Assembly: GCA_014360495.1 (NCBI GenBank)
Contig: JACIXR010000011.1
Location: forward strand, 1-64,000
Direction of reading: 5' to 3'
Origin: a bacterium
GTDB lineage: Bacteria; Armatimonadota; JACIXR01
DNA length: 64,000 nt
Below the pieces are notes generated by a model. It saw only the letters and a program-made list of their open reading frames with translations. It made no database searches and had not been told where the DNA came from. Shown here piece after piece: positions 54,001 to 62,102 of this stretch. Each line of letters starts with the position of its first letter. The stretch's first letter is position 1. The translations under genes were made by a program, and so were the position numbers.

Positions 54001-54154
54001 GGAAGGAAGGGAATATATAGCGGAAATCTATAGGGACGGCGATAGTCCAGAGGAGATAATCCACGAGAAAAAAGCAGTTCGAAAGGGAGACATCTTGAAA
54101 ATCCCCTTGAAGACAAACGGCGGCTGCGCCATAGAGATAAAACCTTCTGCCTAA
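51029..54154 (+). CDS. Secreted malectin-GH16-GH97 fusion protein
   Basis: The 1041-residue protein has a signal peptide (SQFLILTFLAIFIASG), a malectin-like sugar-binding domain (about 32-192), a GH16-type beta-jelly-roll domain (about 200-450) with the catalytic pattern ELDFFE (Glu317, Asp319, Glu322), and a GH97 domain (about 455-1040) with SPDGRISLKVKL at its start and VKGVKVDFFDSD in the barrel. GH16 enzymes cleave beta-glucans or galactans internally; GH97 enzymes cleave alpha-glucosides or alpha-galactosides. One polypeptide would attack two linkage types. ATG 51029 appears near-leaderless. A six-hairpin gene follows 15 bp downstream. Confidence 0.85.
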   Translation: MKMKLSQFLILTFLAIFIASGEVHPSNQGLPMFVLKVNCGGDAVDGALADKPFSKDGWGYLKNGSLSYSTKESVKPDCGYPQAIRSFRCDAKNPKSPMRYLIHLPNGTYTVKLIFAELIHNKPGMRLFDVYIQNKPVLRNYDVFRWAKGKSKGKEEIFKGIKVSDGVLQIDFLSKKDRAIVNVIEIISDERLPPPAEKAGYTKLVFWDDFNSIDTIDIKATGAPGYKWYIDLPWGFPPTSAERIKVQNSMLKIDAGRWNWGISSYSVKGKTGRVFRFGYFEAKIRFDQALAEKSSGWPSFWSLSLEHCFGDPTHWNELDFFEAFHAPYQKYDGAFYGTIHDCAQDSKIHYQNSNNRVEVPGINWNEWHIIGCLWQPGCVIWFLDNKPLIIQRYSPDSLPDPPQVSGTSSQAPMGTFSIIDKQRNLIILGSGENWPLYVDWVRVYQSGKEEMDMKANPFEFDELEVKSPDGRISLKVKLEEGKLVYWVEKDGEVLIEKSPMGIFTSVADFTRDLSLLSFTRKTIEEKYPMIGRKKEIYENHCNELVLKLGKKLSILYLVLRAYNDGVAYRYHIPGEGELKISFETSGFRIPESAIGWAHPFTPNYEAFYPKRSYRELLEGNFGMPVLLNVKDNWLLLTEAAVYGDYCGSHIEGDKENGILKVVFAPDQKNAVVSKLPFYSPWRVAMIGSLADIVESTLIENLNPDCEIADTSWIKPGRSAWSWLSGDSTEDYETQVKYVDFAHKMGWEYYLCDEGWKAEWLPKLVEYAKEKGIGIFVWYHYKEVETDEDLHSKFSWLSRIGVKGVKVDFFDSDCQERIQMYDKVAKGALQYKLMVVYHGATKPSGERRRWPHILTREGVLGAEYYKWSEGPTAEHNCTLPFTRNALGPMDYTPVTFSNMRKQTTYAHQLALAVVFESNIQHLADKPEAYESIGEAIEFLKDCPATWDDTKLLEGYPGRFVTIARRSGNKWFIGAICGGGISREADISLEFLEEGREYIAEIYRDGDSPEEIIHEKKAVRKGDILKIPLKTNGGCAIEIKPSA

Positions 54155-54169
54155 ATATAGGGCTTAGAT

Positions 54170-55288
54170 ATGGAAGGGGACAAGCAAATATTAAAAGAGG
54201 CTTACAATAAGCTGAGAGGTTATCTTTTGGAATGCTCTGAGAATGCGAGCGTTGAATTGAAAGGTGGGATTAAGACGATTGCTCCAAGCAAGGGGCATTA
54301 TTATGGGATTTGGCCGGACGATTTCCTTTTCCCCCACATTGTTTGTCCTGAGCTTGCGAATAAGGATAAATTGCAGAGGATAATTGAATTTCTCACAGAT
54401 AGCGTGGTTGATTTGGAAAGGGTGCCGGATAGGGTTGAACCTGATGGTCTCCCTATAATGTTTCCCGGCTGGTATGATGGTCCTATAGGGGAGAGGATGC
54501 CTGTCCATCTTCCAGCCGCTTGGACGAGGCTTCTCAGCTACTTTGAGGAATGGGGCGTAGATATCCCCCAAAAGGAAAGATGGGCAAGGGTGATAAAGAG
54601 AAGCTTTGAGCAAATATCGTTCAGCTGTGGTCTTGTCTATATTGACCCCCAAAGACCCTATGTAGGCTTTGGCTATCAAGACAACATAGCCATCACTGGG
54701 TTTGCCTTGATGAGCAGTCTTGTTATTTATAGAGGATTACAGAGAGCGGTTGAGTTATTTAATGGCTATCTTGAAGAGGACTTACTTGAATATTGGAAAG
54801 ATTTAGCGAGGGGAATCAGGGAGAATTTGTGGCGTTTATACGACCCTGAAATCGAGGGCTTCGTGGCAGGTAGCAAGGATTGTCATCAATTTGATGTATG
54901 GGGAAATGGTCTCGCTTATGGCTTAGTGGTGGAGGAGAGTATAAAGAAAAGCATTCAAGGATTTTATCTAAGGAATTGGGATAGAATAATAAGGTTTGGG
55001 TTTACAAGGCAGATAGCGGAGGAGGAAGGTTGGCAGAGGCTATTGGTGAAGGCGGAATTGGGGAAGTATATGAACGGAGGATACTGGGCGACTGGCACAG
55101 GCTATATCCTTCCAGTGATTTACGAAGCGGATAAGCAATTGGCTTACAAGTTATTAGGAGAGCTCTTAGAGAATCTTCCTCGCTTTCATTTTGCGGAGTG
55201 GGTTGATGGGGAAGGAAACGAATCTCCCGCGAAATACTTCCTAATGGCGATTTCCATTCCCCTCCTAGCACTCAAATCCCTATTATAG
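54170..55288 (+). CDS. Cytoplasmic six-hairpin glycosidase-like protein
   Basis: The 372-residue protein has no signal peptide and an all-helical pattern with repeated hairpins. Motifs HYYGIWPDDFLFPHIV, DNIAITGFALMSS, CHQFDVWGNGLAYGLV and YMNGGYWATGTGYILP fit an (alpha/alpha)6 barrel; aspartates in WPDDF and FDVWG are possible catalytic groups. No GH family can be assigned. It lies 15 bp after the fusion gene, with only a weak AGGG site, so the two are probably co-transcribed and work on the same glycan in different compartments. Confidence 0.65.
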   Translation: MEGDKQILKEAYNKLRGYLLECSENASVELKGGIKTIAPSKGHYYGIWPDDFLFPHIVCPELANKDKLQRIIEFLTDSVVDLERVPDRVEPDGLPIMFPGWYDGPIGERMPVHLPAAWTRLLSYFEEWGVDIPQKERWARVIKRSFEQISFSCGLVYIDPQRPYVGFGYQDNIAITGFALMSSLVIYRGLQRAVELFNGYLEEDLLEYWKDLARGIRENLWRLYDPEIEGFVAGSKDCHQFDVWGNGLAYGLVVEESIKKSIQGFYLRNWDRIIRFGFTRQIAEEEGWQRLLVKAELGKYMNGGYWATGTGYILPVIYEADKQLAYKLLGELLENLPRFHFAEWVDGEGNESPAKYFLMAISIPLLALKSLL

Positions 55289-55329
55289 TAGGAAACGCCC
55301 TAATCGCCTACTTCTAAATAGGTTCCGAA

Positions 55330-55750
55330 GGAAGGGAATCTGTGGGCACACAAGGAAGAATTGTCTTTGATTCTTCGCCAAATCCCCGAATGTAGGCGGA
55401 GAAAAATGAGTAATTAAAGCGTGTAATCTCATACTATCTTGTCTGAGCGAGATAGAGAGAAGGACTCCTTATTGTGTCGTTCACAACTTCTCAAAAGGAA
55501 TAGTTATGGAAGTCAATCTCCAAGAGCGTCGTAGCTATAACTTGTTTGACCGCCGAAATAATCGGTCATACTCCTTTGCCTTCCTGCGCTATCATAAGTA
55601 TAAGATATACATCTTCTGTTTGGCAAGGTCTTCCTGGTATTGATGCTGAGTTATATCGTTCAAGGCATCCCTCACTTGAACCAACCTGCTTTGAAAACCA
55701 TACAAATGATATAATAGTTTTGCCTATCTGTCAATAGCATCTCGCTTCCT
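55330..55750 (-). pseudogene. Degraded RHS/YD-repeat gene fragment
   Basis: On the minus strand one open segment (55650-55513) reads TYDSAGRQRSMTDYFGGQTS then YSYDALGD and a stop. These are two YD-repeat units spaced as in RHS proteins. Neighbouring frames carry ERYNSASIPGR and, further on, YEITRF, resembling the RYYDPxxGRF region of the RHS core, so frameshifts and stops interrupt a former gene. No start codon or ribosome site remains. RHS proteins are large secreted toxins or wall proteins. The identification rests on short motifs. Confidence 0.45.
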
Positions 55751-55819
55751 CTTGGAAAGATTCCATTCGTTGTATTCCATAATATATATGTGTCCATTTT
55801 TGCGAGTTTTGCTCGCTCA

Positions 55820-56023
55820 TTATTTCAAAAATTTGCAGAGCTTTCTTTTCACCAAGCGAAATCTTCTTCTAACCGTTCCCTTTGGGCATTGGAGGAAGTT
55901 CGCTATCGCCAAATCCTCCTTAATCGCTCCATCCCCACTCAATAGCCTCTTCACTATTCCCCTTATTATCCTGAAACATCTATTATGGATGTAATAATCC
56001 CAACCTTTAAGCCATTGCCCAAA
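55820..56023 (-). pseudogene. Sigma-70 region 4-like helix-turn-helix remnant
   Basis: A 67-codon open frame between stop codons ends in AIANFLQCPKGTVRRRFRLV then KRKLCKFL. This matches the region 4.2 pattern of ECF sigma factors (IAxxLgCPxGTVxxRLxRAxxxL). Region 2 is absent, and the preceding sequence (WLKGWDYYIHNRCFRIIRGI) is only vaguely like sigma linkers. No convincing start is present. It may be a truncated sigma gene or a small DNA-binding protein. Confidence 0.35.
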
Positions 56024-56122
56024 TCAATTTAATTATGAAGAAAAAGGAGAGCTAACTTTGTTTATAAGGTCGTTTGGATTTAATCTCCGCAAGATTTGAA
56101 TAGATAACTTGCTACCAAATAA

Positions 56123-56151
56123 TTGCTCTATTTTACCCTTGAATTTATAAT
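56123..56151 (+). promoter_or_regulatory. Promoter of comM
   Basis: TTGCTC (56123-56128) and TATAAT (56146-56151) are 17 bases apart. The start near 56158 gives a leader of about 23 bases with a TTGGAGAG site before ATG 56181. Confidence 0.6.
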
Positions 56152-56180
56152 TTTTTAAAAATTTATTTGGAGAGTGAAAG

Positions 56181-57707
56181 ATGTTTGCGAGAACATTTAG
56201 CGGCGTCCTCGTGGGAGTTGATGCTTACCTCGTTGAGGTTGAAGCTGACACCTCCCTCGGCTTGCCACAATTCCATGTAGTAGGACTACCAGATACCTCG
56301 GTGCAGGAAGCAAGGGAAAGAGTTCGTTCCGCTATTAAAAATAGCGGATTTGATTTCCCCTACAATAAACGCCTCACAATAAACCTCGCGCCCGCAGACA
56401 TCCGAAAAGAAGGCTCTTTTTACGATTTAAGCATCGCAGTGGGATTGCTCGCCGCCACAGACCAGCTTGATTCTCGCAACTTGGATGAATTCATCCTCGT
56501 TGGGGAATTGGCTTTGGAAGGGACCGTGCGGGAAGTATCGGGAGTCCTCCCAATCGCCTTGATGGCGAGAAGGGAGGGAAAGAAATTGATAATTCCCAAG
56601 GCTAATGCCAATGAGGTCTCATTCGTTGAGGGCATAACCGCCTATCCCGTCACGAATCTCGCGGAGACAATCGCATTCCTGAGGGGCGATATAGAAATCC
56701 CTCCCGTCCCCTTCCAACCTATCCCACAAGATGACCTCCTTAATTACGATTTGGATTTTAGCGATGTAAAGGGGCAGGAGCACGCAAAAAGAGCCCTTGA
56801 GGTAGCAGCAGCTGGACAGCATAATGTGCTTCTCATAGGTCCGCCTGGTTCCGGAAAGACCATGCTCGCCAAACGCCTGCCAACAATCCTACCGCCTTTG
56901 AGCCTTGAAGAGGCGCTTGAGACCACGAAAATCTATAGCGTCGCTGGGCTTCTTTCCCATAGCACGCCAATCATCCTTCAGCGCCCCTTCAGAAGCCCCC
57001 ATCATACCATATCAACAGCTGGCTTGGCAGGGGGAGGAACCGTTCCACGCCCCGGAGAGATATCGCTCGCCCACAATGGTGTCTTATTTTTGGATGAGTT
57101 TCCCGAGTTCCGTAGGGATAGCTTGGAAGTCCTTCGCCAGCCCCTTGAAGAGGGATATGTTTCCATCTCAAGAGCAAAGCTGACGATTACCTATCCCGCT
57201 CGCTTCACTCTCGTAGCGGCTATGAATCCCTGCCCCTGTGGCTATTTCGGAGATGCCACGAGGACTTGCACTTGCACTCCCATGCAAATACACAAATATC
57301 TCGCGAAAATCTCCGGTCCTCTGCTTGATAGAATAGATATCCATATAGAGGTCCCTCGCCTTCCCCAGGAGAAGCTCCTTCAAGAGGCGCAAGGGGAGAG
57401 CTCGGCGAAGATAAGAGAGAGGGTGATGAGGGCGAGGGAGATACAAGCGAAGAGGTTTGCCGGAACGAACATCTTTTTCAATGCCCATATGAACTCCAAG
57501 CAGATAAGGGAGTTCTGTCCTTTATCATCGGATGTTAAGGATGTTTTGAGGTCGGCAATAAGCAGATTGGACCTATCTGCGAGGGCTTACGATAGGATTA
57601 TAAAAGTTGCGAGGACGATTGCGGATTTAGAAGGAAGCGAGAATATAGAAGTTCATCACATCGGCGAGGCAATCCAGTACCGCTCCTTGGATAGGAAGTT
57701 TTGGTAA
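56181..57707 (+). CDS. comM: YifB/ComM family Mg-chelatase-like AAA ATPase
   Basis: The 508-residue protein has an N-terminal Lon-like fold domain (FSGVLVGVDAYLVEVEAD, ADIRKEGSFYDLSIAVGLL), an AAA+ core with GPPGSGKTMLAKRLP, PHHTISTAGLAGGG, LFLDEFPEF, and the cysteine motif NPCPCGYFGD. The C-terminal Mg-chelatase helical domain closes it. ComM acts as a branch-migration helicase during natural transformation in Haemophilus and Vibrio. Length is normal. Promoter and ribosome site are conventional. Single gene, convergent with reverse gyrase (62-bp gap). Confidence 0.93.
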   Translation: MFARTFSGVLVGVDAYLVEVEADTSLGLPQFHVVGLPDTSVQEARERVRSAIKNSGFDFPYNKRLTINLAPADIRKEGSFYDLSIAVGLLAATDQLDSRNLDEFILVGELALEGTVREVSGVLPIALMARREGKKLIIPKANANEVSFVEGITAYPVTNLAETIAFLRGDIEIPPVPFQPIPQDDLLNYDLDFSDVKGQEHAKRALEVAAAGQHNVLLIGPPGSGKTMLAKRLPTILPPLSLEEALETTKIYSVAGLLSHSTPIILQRPFRSPHHTISTAGLAGGGTVPRPGEISLAHNGVLFLDEFPEFRRDSLEVLRQPLEEGYVSISRAKLTITYPARFTLVAAMNPCPCGYFGDATRTCTCTPMQIHKYLAKISGPLLDRIDIHIEVPRLPQEKLLQEAQGESSAKIRERVMRAREIQAKRFAGTNIFFNAHMNSKQIREFCPLSSDVKDVLRSAISRLDLSARAYDRIIKVARTIADLEGSENIEVHHIGEAIQYRSLDRKFW

Positions 57708-57769
57708 GACCCTTTAAGCGTTTGCTTCCAGCATAAAATGTATTAAAGATTCACAAAAAACTTTTTGCC

Positions 57770-60700
57770 TCAGCGAGGTTCTCTAATCAAATCTACGCTT
57801 GAAAGCATAGGGTATTTGACTCCGTTTTCCATACTGCTTCTAATGATTTCCCTCACCTCGGCGTATATCTGGCGCAAAACATCCTCAAAGTCCTTCTTTC
57901 CGCTTTCTATGTTGTCCATCTCTTCCTCTAACCTTCTCGTTGTTTCTTCGTTAAGATATTTGCTGAAGTTGAGCTGAGAAAATCCATAAACTCTTATCCC
58001 CAAAGAAGTTGCAACCAAGAGCGATTTCCTCACCTCTTTCACATAATTTCTCTTCTTCAAGATTTCAAGAATTTTCGCATAGGTTGATGGTCTCCCAATC
58101 CCCTTATCCTTCATCATAGAGACTATCTCCGAGTAGGTGAAAGGACTATGAGCGGGGACAACTCTCTTCGCGCTCTCCAAAATCCTTGATTTCCCTTCCT
58201 GCAAGCCAGAGATATTCCGTGCCTGCAGTTTGATGATTTTTGTGAAGCCATCCTCTAAAATCCTGTTTATGAACTCAAACTCCCTTTCTTCATCTCCCGC
58301 CAAAACTTTAAACTTTATCCTCTCAACCTGTGCGGGCTTCATTTGGCTCGCGATGAACCTCTTGAAGATGATGTCATAGGCTCTGATATCCCTGTCCGTT
58401 AGGGGCGAAGGAAATCTTAACAATTTCAGACCAATCAGGTTCTTCAATTTCTGGGAATCAACTGCCATCGTTGGTCTTATACATTCATGGGCACCCTCCG
58501 ACTCCCATTTCCTCGCCCTGAAGTAATCCTCTCCAAAGGTTGAGGAGATATATTCCTTCGCGATATTTATCCCCACAGAGCTAACAGTCGTGCTGCTCGT
58601 CCTATGATATGTGATTAAACCGTTCTCAAACAATTTCTGGGCTATCTGCATCGCCTCATTGGCGTCTATTTTTAGAAAAGTCGTTAAGGTGGAGAGCAAT
58701 GTATCGGTGGTAAAGGGCGGATAGGGATTCACTTCGTCCTCGTATACATTAACATCTTTAAGTTCAACGAAACCATTTGAGATGATTTTATCGTAGGTTC
58801 CCTTCTTTGCCCTGAAGCTGATTTGCAGACCATTTTCCAGCTTCAAACTTATCAATTCCTCTCTCTCCTTGAGCTTTTTCGTCCTATCTACAATCCAGCC
58901 CAAGACGGGAGTTTGAACCCTACCAGCGGAAAGCCTGTTGTTCCTGAAGACCTTCCAAAGCACGGGAGAAATTCCAAATCCAATCCACCTATCCTGCACC
59001 CTCCTGACGATTTGGGCTTTGACCAAATTCAAATCGAAATCCTCCAGATTCTCCAATACCCTCAAGATTTCTTTCCTCGTAACCTCGTGGAAACGCACTC
59101 TTTTTATGTTCTCGTTCATCGGTTTCAAGAGCAGGCATAAGTCAAAGGCGATTTTCTCTCCCTCGCTGTCGGGGTCAGTGCCGATAATCACCTCATCCAC
59201 CAAACTCGCTATCCTTCTTAAAGCATCTATTCTCGCTTCCGCGTCTACGAACTTATTGCCACCACAGGGGCAAGCCTCTTCCTCCTCTTCAATTTCCCTC
59301 CCACATAAAATACATCTCTTTATCGGTTTGAAATAGGGGATGAAGGTGTCCTTAATCTCAACACCGAACAAACCCTCTTGCAAGCTCAAGTCCGTTATAT
59401 GTCCTTTGCTCGCAGCTATTATGAAATAAGAATTCGCCCCGAAGACCTCATTCACTACCAAATTCTCATAGCTTTTTCTTGCGGGTTTGCCAAAAAACCT
59501 CGCTATAGTTTTAACCTTCGTAGGAGATTCCACTATGAGCAATTTAGTGGTCAGAGCTATCTTTGCTTCCTCAACTTTCAATTTATCCTCCAAGGCGAGC
59601 GAGATTCTCTTTCTATCCTCGTCTATTTCCCTTAGCACTTCTTCTAAGTTTATTTCCTCAAATTGTTTCCATTCAATTTCCTCAAAGTAACTTAACTCCT
59701 TCTTCAAAGAATTAAAAGCCTTTTCTTCATCCACTATCACAACGCTTAACCCCTTCGTTATCCCACTGATGAACAATCTGCTCGTCCTTCCGCTTGCCTG
59801 AACATAAGCCACGGAATCGGGAATTAAAAATGTATACTCTCCCTCTTTGTCGCTGAAACTTATTGTCGGCGATTCCCTTATAGCCTTTAAGATATCCTCG
59901 TCTTTCAGAATCTTCTTGAAGAATTCCAATCCCTTTTGTGCTATCTTCCTGACGAATTCCAAAAAGCCGTCCAAACTCCTGTTTTCAATCAAACTTTTCC
60001 GCACCGCCTCCAATTGTTCGGCGGTTAATGTCTTTATCTTTATCAAATCAGCAACAAGATATTCATATTCCCTTTGATACTTCTCCTTGATAGCTTGCTG
60101 GATGTTATTCAAGAGCATCAACCACTTAGTCGGATGGAACTCCTCTATTTTGATTCTGATGACGAATTTAGGAACTCCCACGAAGATGGCATACCTTATC
60201 CTTCCCGGCAAATCTATTCCCCTCACAAGGGGACTTCTTGTTGTCACCATCCCTATTAAAGCATCCAATTCGCCCGATTTAAATGCCTCAAAGGCTTTCT
60301 TATCCGGTTTCAAAAAAGCCTTTACTTTTACTCCCTTTCCCGTTAGGAATTCCTCTAATTGCTCTGCAAATTCACTGCCCTTGTCCATCGGGACGAATAT
60401 CAAGCCGCCAGTTCCCAAGATATTGACCAGCCTGAGTGTTTCCTCCTTTATATCCGCAGCCTCAATGAAACAATCAACGATATTTCTCCCGAATTCCGGC
60501 TTCAAGCCTATTGAGAATCCGAAGATTGAATTCAAAATCGTGAGGCTTTTGGTCCTTTTAGCCCGCTGGGTAGCCCCGCTAACTAAAAGCTGGGATTGAA
60601 TTTTCCTGCCATATCTAAGTTTAGAAATCTGAAGAACCGCTTCCTTTACATCTATCCTCTGTTCAAAAACATCCTCAACTATCCCCTTTATCTCATCGGG

Positions 60701-61351
60701 AAGATTCATCATCCTCAAAACAAATCTTATAGCCTTGCTTTTCCTCAAGAAGCTGTCTACATCGTCAACGAAGACGACATCCACGTTTTGCCTATTAATC
60801 TCTTCCTTTTTCATTATGCTAAGATGAGTGGTGATGATTATCTCCGCGGAATCCATTTTTAAGAGTTCTGAATCCTTTTCCCTCCTGGAAAGCATTGAGT
60901 GGTAGCTTGCCACTACGACATCCAAATTCAATTCCTTTGCGTATCTCTTCAGCTTCTCTGCCACTTCGTTGACCAGGAGGCTCGTCGGCAGGATTATCAA
61001 GCATCTTCGCCTCAAAAACTTGGCGGAATACAAGCTCAAAATTATTTGGGTAGTGGTTTTCCCTGAGCCGGTGGGAGCAATCAATGCGAAGCTCTCCCCC
61101 TCCAAAAATCTTCTCACCCAAAACCTTTGTAGAGCCCACATCTTTGTCCTCACAACCGTTCTGAACAGCTCTTCCACTTCCTCAACCCTTCTCTTTCTTT
61201 CCTCTATTCCCAATAGAGGACCAAACCTCAGCTGCTCGTTTTCGTTGGGCAAACAAAGCTCACAGGGCAGACCCTTGGCCAGCCTTTCGGAGCCGATATC
61301 GTTTCCACAATTTGGGCAAAGGTTCTTGTAAACGATTTTTAAGTCCATCAT
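57770..61351 (-). CDS. rgy: Reverse gyrase
   Basis: Reverse gyrase adds positive supercoils and is the hallmark enzyme of extreme thermophiles. From ATG 61351 it has 1193 residues: an N-terminal zinc finger (CPNCGNDIGSERLAKGLPCELC, given as CPNC and CELC), an SF2 helicase-like part with PTGSGKTTTQIIL and VVFVDDVDSF, then a type IA topoisomerase with LLIVESPTKVKTIARFFG, a four-cysteine second zinc motif (CILCGREIEEEEEACPCG) and the active-site tyrosine in LITYHRTSS. An upstream ATG at 61381 lies before the -10 box, so 61351 or 61348 is preferred. The gene looks intact. Confidence 0.95.
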   Translation of the reverse strand: MMDLKIVYKNLCPNCGNDIGSERLAKGLPCELCLPNENEQLRFGPLLGIEERKRRVEEVEELFRTVVRTKMWALQRFWVRRFLEGESFALIAPTGSGKTTTQIILSLYSAKFLRRRCLIILPTSLLVNEVAEKLKRYAKELNLDVVVASYHSMLSRREKDSELLKMDSAEIIITTHLSIMKKEEINRQNVDVVFVDDVDSFLRKSKAIRFVLRMMNLPDEIKGIVEDVFEQRIDVKEAVLQISKLRYGRKIQSQLLVSGATQRAKRTKSLTILNSIFGFSIGLKPEFGRNIVDCFIEAADIKEETLRLVNILGTGGLIFVPMDKGSEFAEQLEEFLTGKGVKVKAFLKPDKKAFEAFKSGELDALIGMVTTRSPLVRGIDLPGRIRYAIFVGVPKFVIRIKIEEFHPTKWLMLLNNIQQAIKEKYQREYEYLVADLIKIKTLTAEQLEAVRKSLIENRSLDGFLEFVRKIAQKGLEFFKKILKDEDILKAIRESPTISFSDKEGEYTFLIPDSVAYVQASGRTSRLFISGITKGLSVVIVDEEKAFNSLKKELSYFEEIEWKQFEEINLEEVLREIDEDRKRISLALEDKLKVEEAKIALTTKLLIVESPTKVKTIARFFGKPARKSYENLVVNEVFGANSYFIIAASKGHITDLSLQEGLFGVEIKDTFIPYFKPIKRCILCGREIEEEEEACPCGGNKFVDAEARIDALRRIASLVDEVIIGTDPDSEGEKIAFDLCLLLKPMNENIKRVRFHEVTRKEILRVLENLEDFDLNLVKAQIVRRVQDRWIGFGISPVLWKVFRNNRLSAGRVQTPVLGWIVDRTKKLKEREELISLKLENGLQISFRAKKGTYDKIISNGFVELKDVNVYEDEVNPYPPFTTDTLLSTLTTFLKIDANEAMQIAQKLFENGLITYHRTSSTTVSSVGINIAKEYISSTFGEDYFRARKWESEGAHECIRPTMAVDSQKLKNLIGLKLLRFPSPLTDRDIRAYDIIFKRFIASQMKPAQVERIKFKVLAGDEEREFEFINRILEDGFTKIIKLQARNISGLQEGKSRILESAKRVVPAHSPFTYSEIVSMMKDKGIGRPSTYAKILEILKKRNYVKEVRKSLLVATSLGIRVYGFSQLNFSKYLNEETTRRLEEEMDNIESGKKDFEDVLRQIYAEVREIIRSSMENGVKYPMLSSVDLIREPR

Positions 61352-61360
61352 ATTAAAAAA

Positions 61361-61366
61361 ATTATA
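61361..61366 (-). promoter_or_regulatory. -10 box of reverse gyrase, leaderless
   Basis: A perfect TATAAT (61366-61361 on the minus strand) predicts transcription from about 61354, within three bases of ATG 61351. The -35 is uncertain (TTTTGA at 61388-61383 with 16-base spacing). No ribosome-binding site is present. Confidence 0.45.
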
Positions 61367-61413
61367 ATCCTTGATTCCCATTTCAAAAAAATAATAATGA
61401 GCTTTTAAAAAGA

Positions 61414-61442
61414 TTGAGTTTTTGAATTTTATGCTATAAAAT
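61414..61442 (+). promoter_or_regulatory. Promoter of the DUF6512-flavodoxin pair
   Basis: TTGAGT (61414-61419) and TAAAAT (61437-61442) are 17 bases apart, starting transcription near 61449. About 110 bases of leader would precede the membrane protein gene; I see no fold that I can name. Confidence 0.4.
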
Positions 61443-61559
61443 GATTAACGTTGACCTATCGTCAAAATGGAGAGCTAAAGGATGTAAGATGGGTTTTTTA
61501 GAAAATTAGCGAAGGCGAAGATAATCCGCTTTGAGAAACCTGTTCTTTATTCCTTGGAG

Positions 61560-62102
61560 GTGAAATCCGAAACGAAACCCAAGATTTTAAGACTTGAACT
61601 ACTCGGGGCTCTCTTTATTGTTCTGCTCGGTAGTGTGCTTCATTTCACTTTTGATTGGTCAAATAAGCTTTGGCTTGTGGGCATCTTCTCTGCGGTAAAC
61701 GAAAGCACATGGGAGCATTTGAAATTAGCAGTGATTCCCGCTCTATTATGGTTGTTAATAGAAATGGGAATATTAAAAGAAAGACCGGAGAATTTCTTCC
61801 TTGCTAAAGCTACGGGAATTTATTCAATGCCGCTTCTCATCATAATGATTTTTTACTCTTACAAGGCTGTTTTAGGGAAAAATCTCCTGTTTTTGGATAT
61901 TTTAACCTTCGTTATCGCGGTGGTTATTGGTCAGATGGTCAGTTACAAAATGATGTTTATAGGAAATCTCCCAAGAGTTTGCGATAAGATTGCCGTCATT
62001 TTTATTATTTTGCTATTATTTGCTTTCGCCATTTTTACTTTTTATCCACCCCATATCTTTCTCTTTCAGGACCCCATCACTTTGAGATATGGCATCGTAT
62101 AA
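61560..62102 (+). CDS. Small integral membrane protein, DUF6512-like
   Basis: The product of about 180 residues has a polar N-terminus, then four to five hydrophobic helices (LELLGALFIVLLGSVLHF, VIPALLWLLIEMGIL, LLIIMIFYSYKAVLG, LTFVIAVVIGQMVSY, IAVIFIILLLFAFAIF). The motif GIFSAVNESTWEHLKL is, from memory, the DUF6512 signature; function unknown. TTG 61554, GTG 61560 or a later codon could be the start, because GGAGG itself overlaps the first two. The gene and the overlapping flavodoxin gene are visibly A+T-rich. Confidence 0.7.
   Translation: MKSETKPKILRLELLGALFIVLLGSVLHFTFDWSNKLWLVGIFSAVNESTWEHLKLAVIPALLWLLIEMGILKERPENFFLAKATGIYSMPLLIIMIFYSYKAVLGKNLLFLDILTFVIAVVIGQMVSYKMMFIGNLPRVCDKIAVIFIILLLFAFAIFTFYPPHIFLFQDPITLRYGIV

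Noticed and set aside
55546-55737. 63-residue plus-strand frame in the gap before comM
   Set aside because: No ribosome site or family pattern, while the opposite strand shows YD-repeat motifs.
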